Of a stretch of 11,326 bases of DNA, positions 1-8,188 are shown in pieces. The stretch is from Isohypsibius dastychi (lineage: Eukaryota; Tardigrada; Eutardigrada; Parachela; Isohypsibiidae). Location: assembly GCA_034696485.1 (NCBI GenBank), contig JAQIWT010001326.1:1-11326 (forward strand), written 5' to 3'. A program made the position numbers and the translations under genes. The notes under the pieces were generated by a model. It saw only the letters and a program-made list of their open reading frames with translations, had not been told where the DNA came from and did no database searches. Each line of letters opens with the position of its first letter. Positions within the stretch are counted from its first letter, which is position 1.

Positions 1-1044
1 ATAAGCATTCCACCACATGCATGCTCGTTCAAAATATGGAGGCTCACCATCCATTTAAAGTCACCTTCTCTGGCAGGAGTTCCATCTGAAAGATTCAGCT
101 GCTGCCGTTATTTCACGAACTGAGACTTGTTTGAGAAAAGTATGCACTGACTTATTATGGCTGGCTGGGGCAGATTGTTGAATCCATCACTGCAGAAAAT
201 ATCAGCGACAAACGAGAAAAACAACAAAAAAAGGAACATTTACTTTGTTTACTTGAGAGAAAAAGAATAGCTGATGACAGCGTGGCTGGAGTTGAAATCA
301 GCGATTACTAGAACCGATAAGGAGTATTAACGTGTTTTGAATTGGTGAGAGAGACGAGAGCGATCTGGTTTGGAACAACGTTAACAGTCACAGCGGCACT
401 ACAGCAGCCTAAAAATGCTGTCTGGGCATTTCACGTACATGTTCGTGACCTTTGGCACCAAATTTTCTTCACTTATGCGAACAGAACCGGAAATCTGGAT
501 TATCCCAAAAATCACAGTTGCTTGACTGAGCTCTCTGCTTTAGCTCTCTCTTCTCTGATTTCACCAGTTTGCGAAAAAACCCAGACTTTGAACCCATCTG
601 CGGCTACTTTAGTTACAACCTCTTCACTAGCATCGGCAAACCCGCAGGCACTCATGCTTGGTATTGCGGCAGTCTCCCGAAAAAACTCCGACATATCCTT
701 GACAAGCGCCCCTGCTGTCCAGTCCACCAAACCACATCAGCCCCGAAAGGGCCAACTACGCCACTGATAACTCCACAGACATGCACGTCAGTTCAACAAG
801 AACGAAACAAACAAGAAGTTCCAGTTCCACCCGAAGAACACTGCTCCTTGAGAATGCTGAGGGTAAAACTTGCTGGAACGGAAGGTTCATCATGGGATGT
901 ACAGTCGTGGCAGTTGGCCTTCTACGGTACTGATGTTTCTGGCATTATCGCTTCACAGATGCGACAACAGCAACGACGACACAATCTAAGTGGGTTCGAA
1001 AACGACCATTATCCGTTTTCGAATCTTTTTTCCTATGATGTTTA
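1..1044. other. Left flank with no recognised gene
   Basis: No family is recognisable in any frame. Two small open stretches look mildly protein-like. The first is on the + strand, about 137-311, ending at a TAG at 309-311, rich in Lys/Glu, and could be read as a terminal exon after an AG at about 135. The second is on the - strand, 730-512, with a first in-frame ATG near 694, a mixed composition and a C-terminal Arg/Glu/Lys-rich stretch ending in a TGA. A long + frame across 569-1045 is also open but has low-complexity, Pro/Thr/Gln-rich composition. None has a duplicate elsewhere in the window to test conservation. Homology to the VPS13 fragment starts only at about 1045. Confidence 0.4.
995..1023. 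repeat. Perfect 10-bp inverted repeat with 9-nt loop
   Basis: The arms TTCGAAAACG (995-1004) and CGTTTTCGAA (1014-1023) are exact reverse complements separated by 9 nt. The element lies about 20 bp left of where homology to the VPS13 fragment starts, so it may mark or have promoted the duplication breakpoint. No flanking target-site duplication is evident. Confidence 0.6.
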
Positions 1045-1905
1045 ATCGAGATCAAGATGAACTGAAGCGGTCCAAGCGTGACTTTGCTGGAGGGATGGTA
1101 TCAAACGGTCACCATCTTGTGCTTGGACTAGTTGAAGGTGTCACGGAAGCAGTCAGAAGGTACACCCAACGAAATGTCTTTTTGACTTTTATAACATGTT
1201 TGATTCACAGATCATTGGAAGGCGCAAAAGAGGAAGGTGTTGAAAGTTTCGTCCAAGGCTTGGAAATGGTCTCCACGGTTTTGTCGCTTGCCCCACTACT
1301 GGTTTGATCGATTTCGCCAGCGGGTCATTCAGGAAGATTGGCATTAATGTTGAATGTCTCTTTTACGGCATCAACCATGGCTCCCAGTTTCGTGACCTTT
1401 TGTATCTTTTTAGGTGAGAATCGAGTAGAGTGGCTGGGATCACCACGTTTCATCCCATCTGACGGCATTATACGTCCCTACAACTGCGGTCAAGCTAAAC
1501 CTGCACTCATCTTCAACACTCTGAAGAACGGGGAATAGGCCAAGACTGATGAATATATCTCACATTTGGTCACTTCTCGAGATCGGCGATATATTTTCAT
1601 GTTGACCAACAAGAGGGTCATTTGCCTGGAGAAAGGTGATGTGATTCATGACTGGAATATCGAATGGACGTTCCCGATTGACCTGATGCCTGAACCACCC
1701 AACCTGGATAAAAAAGGTAAAGGTCACTGATTTTCACGTCACATAGCCGTGTGTCTTCATCACGGATGCTGATGATAAAGGGCATGGTGGGTTCTTCAGT
1801 CAGCATAAGAAGAGCAAACGAGTTTTGATTGAGGATTGCGATATGGGGAAATGGTTTTGCGCGAAAGCGTTGGAGTTGTGGAAGATCCACCATGCTAAGA
1901 GCTGA
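1045..1905 (+). pseudogene. VPS13 C-terminal fragment, copy 1 (decayed)
   Basis: This is a relic of the last exons of a VPS13-family lipid transfer protein, homologous to 5090-5966. Inferred exon remnants are about 1045-1159, 1211-1341, 1414-1716 and 1747-1905. Their GT-AG introns sit at the same positions as in copy 2 (1160-1210, about 1342-1413, 1717-1746). The first piece reads DFAGGM then GLVEGVT. The second begins [11 protein letters not shown] and then slips frame by one lost base near 1260. The third carries the PH-like domain start (ENRVEWLGSPRFIPSDG), broken by a TAG at 1536-1538 where copy 2 has a Tyr codon. The last piece has lost two bases just after its acceptor and ends at a TGA at 1903-1905. 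The last intron is only 30 nt. Everything upstream of the truncation is absent. This copy keeps the codons after the Trp of NIEW that copy 2 has lost, so each copy decayed independently. It is clearly a pseudogene. Confidence 0.9.
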
Positions 1906-2632
1906 AAGGTCACCATTTTTATTGGTTTTGGATTTATCGGCTCTGGTTGTTGTGGTACAGCTTTCACCGATGATAGATGTTGTCGTGGATCTCGTGTAAA
2001 ACTCTTCTCATTCTCACTCTGTTCTCATTCTGTTCATTCTCACCTGTTTTTTTCTTTTGACACATTTCGGTTGTATATGTCGCATATGAATTTAGGGTTT
2101 TGCGAGAGTGAGATGGATTAGAAGTCTGAATATTTTGTGTTAGAGGGCCTTCTCCAAGATGTCTTGTAAAGACAACATTTTTCACCTACCGTACGTCTTC
2201 TGTAAAAGTTCTTTCCAAATTCTTGTTTTAATATACAAAGTCAATAAACTCGGGAACTCATCTTTAATCCCAGTTGTTTTCAGACTGGAGTGAAGACGCC
2301 AGAATGCGAACTTTAAGCTTTCCAGACCCACCTACTTTGTTGGAGTCAGGGGTCTGACTTCCGTACGCATTATTATGCACACTTCAAACTCCAAAGCATA
2401 ATTTTGCCCGGGACATTTTCAGAGATTTACAACGAGTTGTACGTCATAGAGGAGAGTTGAATTGTTTATTTAATCAAGGCGTCCTGGTTTTGAAAGTTCT
2501 GCTGACATTAATCGCAAAAGGAGACTGACAGTGAGAAGGACTGACACTCTCATATACGTACCTCTCTAGACCGCGTGCTTGAGAAGATTGAAAGATTAAA
2601 GTGATCGACATTGAAATGCGTTTGTTAGATCT
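1906..2632. other. Downstream flank of VPS13 copy 1
   Basis: The first ~80 nt after the stop (AGGTCACCAT onward) align with the sequence following copies 2 and 3, so they belong to the duplicated unit (old 3' UTR). Beyond about 1985 I see no clear match to the other units and no convincing gene. Small - strand open frames at 1618-1893 and 1964-2185 overlap the relic or simple T-rich sequence and look accidental. Weak homology to the LRR-gene 3' flank resumes at about 2615. Confidence 0.5.
2243..2248 (+). terminator. Candidate poly(A) signal AATAAA
   Basis: A canonical AATAAA lies about 340 nt downstream of the VPS13 copy-1 stop. It is followed by sequence with no strong GT-rich element. It could be a relic of the ancestral VPS13 3' end, but the equivalent hexamer is not seen after copies 2 and 3, so it may be chance. 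Confidence 0.25.
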
Positions 2633-2671
2633 CTAGGTCTCTGGATTCAGTGAAAACTCTATTTGGTCATC
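2633..2671 (-). pseudogene. 3' scrap of an LRR/apple gene (unit 1)
   Basis: Read on the - strand, these ~39 bases give DDQIEFSLNPET followed by a TAG at 2635-2633. This matches the C-terminal ends of the LRR genes at 6618 (DNQTEFSLNPEN) and 10874 (DDQIEFSLNPEN). The homology continues weakly into the 3' flank to about 2615. It stops abruptly at about 2671, where the 14-bp minisatellite begins. The rest of this gene copy is missing. It proves that a third LRR gene copy once stood here, in the same convergent place relative to a VPS13 fragment. Confidence 0.85.
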
Positions 2672-3150
2672 CCTCCAAACTGTGCCTTCCAAACTGCCAC
2701 ATATGAAGTGCCGCGTCCAAACTGTCCCCTCCAAACTGTCCCCTCTGAACTGTCCCCTCCAAACTGTCCCCTCTGACTTGTCCCCTCTGACTTGTCCCCT
2801 CCAAACTGTCCCCTCTGACTTGTCCCCTCTGACTTGTACCCTCCAAACTGTCCCCTCTGACTTGTCCCCATTGAAATGTCCCCTCCGAACTGTCCCCTCT
2901 GACTTGTCCCCTCGAAAATGTCCCCTCTAACATGTTCCCTCTGACTTGTCCCCTCCAAACTGTTCCCTCTCAACTGTCCCCTCCAAATTGTCCCTTCTGA
3001 CTTGTCCCCTCTGACTTGTCCCCGCCAAATTGTCCCCACCAGATTGTCCCCTCTGAAATGTCCCCTCCAAATTGTCCCTTCTGACTTGTCCCCTCCAAAC
3101 TGTCCTCTCCGAACTGCCCCCGAAATTGTCCCCCAGAACTGTCCCCCAGG
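2667..3150. repeat. 14-bp minisatellite, about 35 units
   Basis: The array is a direct tandem repeat with + strand unit TGTCCCCTCTGACT or the alternative TGTCCCCTCCAAAC. Counted unit by unit, 32 consecutive units from 2667 to 3114 are exactly 14 bp. Three shorter or degenerate units follow (3115, 3127, 3140). Two sequence classes alternate, and an A-A-B pattern giving a 42-bp higher-order period is visible around 2765-2848. The first units (2667-2722) and the last ones are the most degenerate, as in arrays that homogenise internally. Because 14 is not a multiple of 3, each frame shows a 14-residue periodic peptide without stops, which produces spurious long open frames on both strands. It sits exactly where the unit-1 LRR relic is truncated and before unit 2 begins. 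Confidence 0.97.
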
Positions 3151-3281
3151 ACAAGAGGACCATTTGGTCGGCTGTATGAGCCGACGAAAGTGTCCACTTG
3201 TCCGCGGGGACAGGGGACAAGGGGACAATTCTGTCGGCTACAGACGCATCTCAAATCGAAATCGATACGGGATGGCTTTAG
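3151..3281. repeat. Inverted minisatellite motifs and hairpin at array end
   Basis: Just right of the array is a perfect 7-bp stem (GTCGGCT 3167-3173, AGCCGAC 3179-3185) with a 5-nt loop. At about 3204-3230 the motif reappears in inverted orientation, with + strand GGGG runs at 3206-3209, 3213-3216 and 3221-3224 (GGGGACA-type units). The array therefore switches strand at its right edge and can fold back on itself. The remaining bases to 3281 are unassigned. Confidence 0.7.
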
Positions 3282-3714
3282 TCCCTTTTTGAGCAAGGTG
3301 CAATTTAGGATGACGAGAGAGCTGAGCAGAATGCCGCTGAATGGAGACACGGAAGTGTGGAGAATGGAGATGTTGATTGTTTTTGTTGCCGTCGATGTAG
3401 AAAGAAACCTTACAATGTCACTGCACCGAAATTGAAACAATATTCGGCAAGGTCTTTAAAGGAATTTCTCAGATGTCGCAAAGGAAGACAAAGACATGTT
3501 AGCTGGTTCAAAAACAGCTCAAAAGAATTTCAGGTTTGCAGCTTGATCAACATTTTTCTTGGGTCACTGTTCAGATTTCGTCCCAATTTGAAGAAGCGTA
3601 ATAAGCCGTCACGTAATCATGGCTATACTGATGCCGTGGTGGTTTTGTATATAACGTTACTCAAGAGACTGTGCTGCATTGTCCCTGGTTACAGTTCTGC
3701 TCTTGGTCTTGCAG
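3282..3714. repeat. Leading edge of duplication unit 2 (intron-like)
   Basis: This region aligns with 8727-9099. Shared landmarks are TTTGAGCAAGGTGC, a GAGAGAGCTGA block, GTCGTCGATGTAGA-like sequence, ATTTCTCAGATG-like sequence, AGCAGCTTG-like sequence, and a final AG acceptor directly before the first VPS13 exon. It is therefore the start of the duplicated segment, probably an ancestral VPS13 intron. The - strand keeps a short shared reading (LSTSTTAKPI-type in unit 3, LSTSTATKTI in unit 2), but both copies are otherwise frameshifted, so I do not call a gene. Confidence 0.6.
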
Positions 3715-5966
3715 GAAGTGGATGTGGAAGTCACATTTGACAGTACAGGCACAACTCTGATGATCCGACCGAAAGAGCGCGAAATTCAGTGTAAATACGA
3801 ACTTGGATTATGGGGACGATTCCGGTCATCGGAACATCATACTCGGTGCCCTGCTCAGTACTCGAGATCCACAAAATGCAGCTTGACAACCCCATTTCCG
3901 GTTTGTGTATTCTATACAAGTCTAATGCAGTATATTCCTGTTCCAGGTTCACGATATCAAGTTGTCTTATTCTCATCCCCACTTTCAACAACTGCTGAAT
4001 ACAAGCCATTCGTCGAAGTCAGTGTTGTTCTCCGAATCGCCGAAAAGTCTGCCGTGACCCAGTATAAACTGGCAACAGCCTTGATTCTAGAGTTTGAACT
4101 TCGAGTCGACCAAGCCTTCCTGAATGGCATTTTCGGACTACTAAGTGGAGAAGATAGCAATGCATTCAAAGAGGGTCAAAAGATGTTGACCAACTTCAAA
4201 ACGGGGACCTTTCCGAGATCACTCGCTCCATGGAAGAGACCGTTGCCAAAGGATTTGGAGAGGAGCGTCTGGCGTATTATGAGAAGTTGATGCTGCAGCC
4301 TATCAAGATTCATCTTAGCTTCTCATTGAGTGGCGGACGAGTTGAGCAGCGTTCAGGTTAGTGAGATGAGCTCGCCATTACTCGCATAGACATTTAATTT
4401 AGCTGCATTTGTCTTTCCTCATCAGAGTCCTTAACGATGACCTTTTGTCGCAGGTATGGCTATGCCCGCGGAATTCATCTCACTCTTCATCAAGTCCATC
4501 GGAGTGACCGTCACCGAAGCCAACGATGTCGTTCTCAAATTGGGAACATTTGAGCGCGATTATCGCTTTATCAGCCAGAAGACCCTAACTGGCGAAGTCA
4601 CTAGCCATTACACTGGACAAGTTTTCAAGCAACTATATGTCCTCGTTTTTGGATTGGATATTTTGGGCAATCTGTTCGGATTAGTTCGGGGTATATCAGA
4701 TGGCGTCAAAGACCTCTTCTATGAGCCATATTTGGGGGCTGTGGAAGGACCGGAAGAGTTTCTGACTGGTGTTCAATCTGGATTCCGGAATTTTATAGGC
4801 AGCACCCTTGGGGGCACAATGGGAGCAGGTAACTGATCTTCATAAGTTTCCTTGAATATTCCTCGAGAAACGGGGAATGGCTTCCAGTAAGGGTTTTGGC
4901 TCGTAACCAAGAGTGATGTAGAGTGTTTGAAATTAGCTATGGGGGAAAGAAATGAGTTTACAGCGCTCATTATGTACTTAGATGGAGGTCTGATGAGTTT
5001 TTTTGTTTTGTAGTTGGTCGTGTCACTGGGACACTTGGTCGTGCCGTTGCCGCACTCAGTTTCGATCAGGAATTCCAGGAGCGTCGTCAAGCTGAACTGA
5101 ACCGGTCGAATGGTGACTTTGCTGGAGGGATGGCATCAAGTGGTCGCCATCTTGTATCTGGTCTAGTTGAAGGTGTCACAGGAGTAGTCAGGAGGTACGA
5201 TATACCATCAAACTATGGATGATATGTGTGATATGTTTGTTTGATAGACCACTGGAAGGCGCGAAGGAGGAAGGTGTTGAGGGCTTTGTGAAGGGCCTTG
5301 GAAAAGGTCTCCTTGGTTTCGTCGCTCGTCCAACCACAGGACTGATTGATTTCGCCAGTGGGTCTCTCAACACGATCGGTCGAGCTGTCAAAGGTCACTC
5401 TTTCACGAACATGAAGCTCGTCCTATTTATCTGACCTTTGTGTCATTTCAGGTGAGAATCGAGTTGAGTGGTTGAGATCACCACGTTTCATCCCATCTGA
5501 CGGCATCATTCGGCCCTACAACTGCGGTCAAGCAGAAGGAGGTCTCATCTTCAACACCCTGAAGAACGGAGAATATGCCAAGACTGATGAATATATATCA
5601 TATTTGGTCACTTCGAGAGACCGGCGGTATATTATGATGTTGACCAACAAGAGGGTCATCTGTTTGGAAAAGGGTGATGTGATTCATGATTGGAATATTG
5701 AATGGATTTCCCGATTGATCTGATGCCTGAACCACCAAACTTGGACGAAAAAGGTAAAGGTCACTGGTTTCAACCTCATCCTGTTAATCATGGCTTTTCT
5801 TACAGGGCTGTGTGTCTACATCACGGATGCGGATAATAAAGGCCTGGGAGGATTCTTCAGTAAGCAGAAGAAGAGCAAGCGAGTATTTATTGAGGATCGG
5901 GATATGGGAAAGTGGTTTTGTGCCAAAGTGACGGCGTTGTGGAAGATTAGTCATGAGAAGAGCTAA
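3715..5966 (+). pseudogene. VPS13 C-terminal fragment, copy 2 (near-intact)
   Basis: This holds the C-terminal ~590 residues of a VPS13-family bridge-like lipid transfer protein, which acts at organelle contact sites. Exons by GT-AG sites are 3715-3900, 3947-4356, 4454-4828, 5014-5194, 5248-5393, 5452-5753 and 5806-5966 (TAA). Visible family blocks in order are HKMQLDNPISGSRYQVVL (QIDNQ motif), EFELRVDQAFLNGIFGL, QPIKIHLSFSL, HYTGQVFKQLY then [51 protein letters not shown], and the PH-like end (SPRFIPSDGIIRPYN, RRYIMMLTNKRVICLEKG). Three places need one more base for an open frame: between 3808 and 3864, the G-run at 4203-4206, and the T-run at 5707-5709. There is no nonsense codon. The N-terminal chorein and most VPS13 exons are absent, and no start codon is evident. 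It is a pseudogene as read. If the slips are sequence errors, it is a C-terminus-only open frame. Confidence 0.9.
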
Positions 5967-6348
5967 AAGGTCACCATATTGACCGGTTTCGGGTTTATTG
6001 GTTTGTGGTTATTGTGGTGTAGTCTTTCACGGACGTTGAATAGTGTTCATGGATCCCCACTCTTCATGACTCTTTCGAGTTTTTACCTCTTTTATCTTTT
6101 TCTAACGCCTAAGCCCATTTGTCCTGTTTTTGGAACATCTCGAAATTTGCAAGTCAGTTCACGTGAGTTGGATGAAGAAGAAATTTCGGCATTATGGGTT
6201 GTTGATTGTTAGTGAAACTGAATGCATAGATCTTCAGAGCCGAAATTGTCGGTGTCCTTAATCCGCTCAGTCCTGTCCGCTGAGTACATGTTTGTGTACT
6301 ATACTGACTGCCCGGATTGCATTTTGAACGTGTTAGACGATGACCAGA

Positions 6349-6543
6349 CTACAGAGTGGTCAAGACAAAATTGATGTCTTCTTCGTATTTAGAGCTGAAG
6401 TAACTCAATTCGTCTGGCCGAGATGAGAAACTAACCCCTTTTATTGGCAGTCGAATTTCCTTGGTACGTGACTTAATCTGAGGAACTGCCGCAACATCGA
6501 ATACCGAACAGCATTCCAGCTTCGAATCAATCGTTAAGTCCAA
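6349..6543 (-). other. Small open frame partly conserved in unit 3
   Basis: The open - strand frame contains LECCSVFDVAAVPQIKSR and following residues from about 6519 downward. The homologous bases in unit 3 (10749-10657) stay open in the same frame, with 17 of 29 residues identical (LEGCSEFDVVVVTQIESN and on, then TGA). Neither copy has an upstream in-frame ATG. A TGA precedes the unit-2 frame, and copy 3 is open only over this part. It may be a relic of an exon or a gene tail next to the LRR gene, or shared decaying 3' flank. I do not recognise the peptide. Confidence 0.25.
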
Positions 6544-6549
6544 TTTATT
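6544..6549 (-). terminator. Poly(A) signal AATAAA of the LRR gene
   Basis: TTTATT on the + strand gives AATAAA on the - strand, about 70 nt past the LRR stop codon (6620-6618). The position and sense are right for the 3' end of that gene. The hexamer is not obvious at the equivalent place in unit 3. Confidence 0.55.
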
Positions 6550-6617
6550 GAAACCTTTTCATGCTTATTCACAAGGAGTTTTTTCGGATAAAAACAAAAC
6601 CGTGCGGTCAGGGATGT

Positions 6618-8188
6618 CTAGTTCTCTGGATTCAGTGAAAACTCCGTCTGGTTATCATGACCTTTCAGGTCGTCTTTTCGACAATCCACAGCACTGTACA
6701 TCTCTCGCCTTGACCATCCAGAGCTCACTTCACCCGCTTCTGAGAATACTTCTCCTTCACTTCGAGGCTGAATGAGGTGGGGATTCTTGGTCAGATAATT
6801 GCGGAACCACGAGTATTCACGGCTGCAATGGAGTTTCCATATATGCGACCGATAATCACCATCAAGCGGCCAAGAGATACCTCGATCAAGGATTAGGGTT
6901 TTTAAGTGAGGCAATCCTTCGAGAACTCCTGCCTCCAAGAGGTGTATTGTCGAGGACCGGAATGACAAAACACGAAGTTGCGGAAAGTTGTTCAAGCTTC
7001 CTTTTCGGATGGTGACGTTATTGCAATCCGAAAATGAAAGCTTCAGCAGATTCGAAAAGTGCAGGGATGACAACGCTGCGGAGTCAAAACCTTGCACGCC
7101 TCCGACAGCGAATAGTATGACTCTGTCCAAGATCGGTTCATAAGAAGCTGGCTCGAATCTGACTTTCCCGTAGATGAATAATGTTATAGGACTACGTTTT
7201 GACAGGGCCTGGCCGACTTTTTCAAGATGCTTCTCAATATCATTTTCCGATGTCTGAACACATGCAAAACTTCTGCAGTTAAAACTAACACACTCTCCCG
7301 TTTTCCATGACTTGCATTCCTCATCGGACCATAAAGTGTTCCGTATGAAATCCTTCTTCCAAATGCTGAAGAAAGTAATCGAATCTTTATCAGCTAAGGG
7401 TTTCGGTCGAATTCGATATCGTGACAAAGGCAGTTGTTTTTTTAGCTGGCATGATCGTAGCGTGACGTTAAAGATGGCTGCATCACATTGTGGATGAAGA
7501 AGACAAAGATTTTGGCATAGTGACTCTGTCATTTCTCCTTGGATTGATCTTGCCAAATTCTCGTTTTCATATTCGAGGTCGATAAGATCAGACGCTCCTC
7601 TGAATCCTGGCAGCCGAGCAAGTTGCTTCCGTATTGGACTGAAGACCACAAAATGTTCATTTTTAACAAATGTCACATCTGCTTCTCCGTTGTAAGTGGT
7701 GCAGATCTGACCCACTATGTCATAATCAACGACCTCACATTCACCCATACACAACTCCATGCACACTTTCAAATCCGAAGCATGCTTCTGCCAAAGACGG
7801 TCCCTGAGGCTTGCAACGATTCGTACGTCATTAAGTAGAGTAGAGTTGACAAAAGTCGTGTTTTTTGTCCAAGGAAACGGGTTTCGCCGAAGGGAATGGC
7901 TTAGCACTGGTCTGAATGGAATTGGTTGAGTGCAGCCATTATCAGAATCCAAACATTCTTCACATGCACCACCTGAAAATGAATAGTGCTTTTAAAAAAC
8001 GATAAGAGCATTCCACAGTCACACATACAAGTATGATGTAAAGCAATCATATTTTATTCGATAAAACTGTCCATCGTAATGTTGCTCCAAACTGAACAAG
8101 CTCAACGCAGTTTTTGCAGAAAAGACTAACCTGATGCTCCGTAAGCAGTTATTAAAAATAAAGTCAACAAAACTCTAAGACGGATCAT
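6618..8188 (-). CDS. Secreted PAN/apple-like and leucine-rich-repeat protein
   Basis: There are two exons, 8188-8131 and 7972-6618, joined across a 158-nt GT-AG intron in phase 1 (donor GTTAGT, acceptor TTTTCAG), giving 470 residues ending at a TAG. The start is the ATG at 8188. It begins a classic signal peptide (MIRLRVLLTLFLITAYGAS), so the protein is expected to be secreted. A TATA box lies about 70 nt upstream. After an N-terminal CEEC motif come two four-Cys clusters typical of PAN/apple modules: Cys 90, 94, 98 and 110, then Cys 172, 176, 182 and 194. Next is a Cys cluster at 239-257. About two to three leucine-rich repeats follow (roughly residues 325-385, e.g. FSNLLKLSFSDCNNVTIRKG and LPHLKTLILD). 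Then an LRRCT-like cap (LHCSREYSWFRNYLTKNP) has Cys 402 and probable partner Cys 450. No transmembrane segment is seen after the signal peptide. Apple and LRR modules bind proteins or glycans. A role in recognition, adhesion or matrix is inference. The frame is fully open, unlike its VPS13 neighbours, and a close paralogue lies at the right edge. Confidence 0.88.

Larger units (their letters stand above)
5967..6617. other. Convergent intergenic region of unit 2
   Basis: This is the space between the VPS13 fragment stop (+) and the LRR gene stop (-). The first ~300 nt (AGGTCACCATATTGACCGG onward) align closely with 10050-10350 after copy 3, including an ATGGATCCCCACT landmark and a TTTTACCTCTTTTATC block. 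This is the duplicated VPS13 3' flank. The right part aligns with 10660-10873 and forms the 3' flank of the LRR gene. I see no independent + strand gene. The open frame at 5979-6212 is not kept in copy 3. Confidence 0.6.

Noticed and set aside
781-933. 50-residue + frame with ATG at 781 and a hydrophobic C-terminal stretch
   Set aside because: Short, Ser/Thr/Arg-rich, no homologue recognised, no promoter or splice support beyond chance GT/AG dinucleotides.
995-1023. Terminal inverted repeat of a transposon
   Set aside because: The two arms are only 9 nt apart, no target-site duplication or transposase is present, and no second element end is seen.
569-1045. 158-residue + strand open frame
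   Set aside because: Low-complexity Pro/Thr/Gln-rich composition, no recognisable domain, and its end runs into the VPS13 homology boundary.
2667-3150. CRISPR array
   Set aside because: The repeats are 14 bp and directly abutting, with no spacers, in a eukaryotic sequence.
2659-3440. Long open frames on both strands over the minisatellite (60-190 residues, Gly/Arg/Gln/Glu-rich or Pro/Leu/Cys-rich)
   Set aside because: They arise because a 14-bp unit without stop codons reads through all frames with a 14-residue period. No start context, domain or conservation supports a protein.
3731-4169. - strand open frames over VPS13 copy 2
   Set aside because: They are complementary to recognisable VPS13 exons and are not retained in copy 3.
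4456-4836. Independent gene starting at the Met of MAMPAEF
   Set aside because: The ATG lies two bases inside a VPS13 exon after a clear acceptor and in frame with the upstream exon. The frame simply runs into the next intron.
7312-7838. + strand open frames at 7312-7497 and 7623-7838
   Set aside because: They are antisense shadows of the well-supported LRR/apple gene exon 2.
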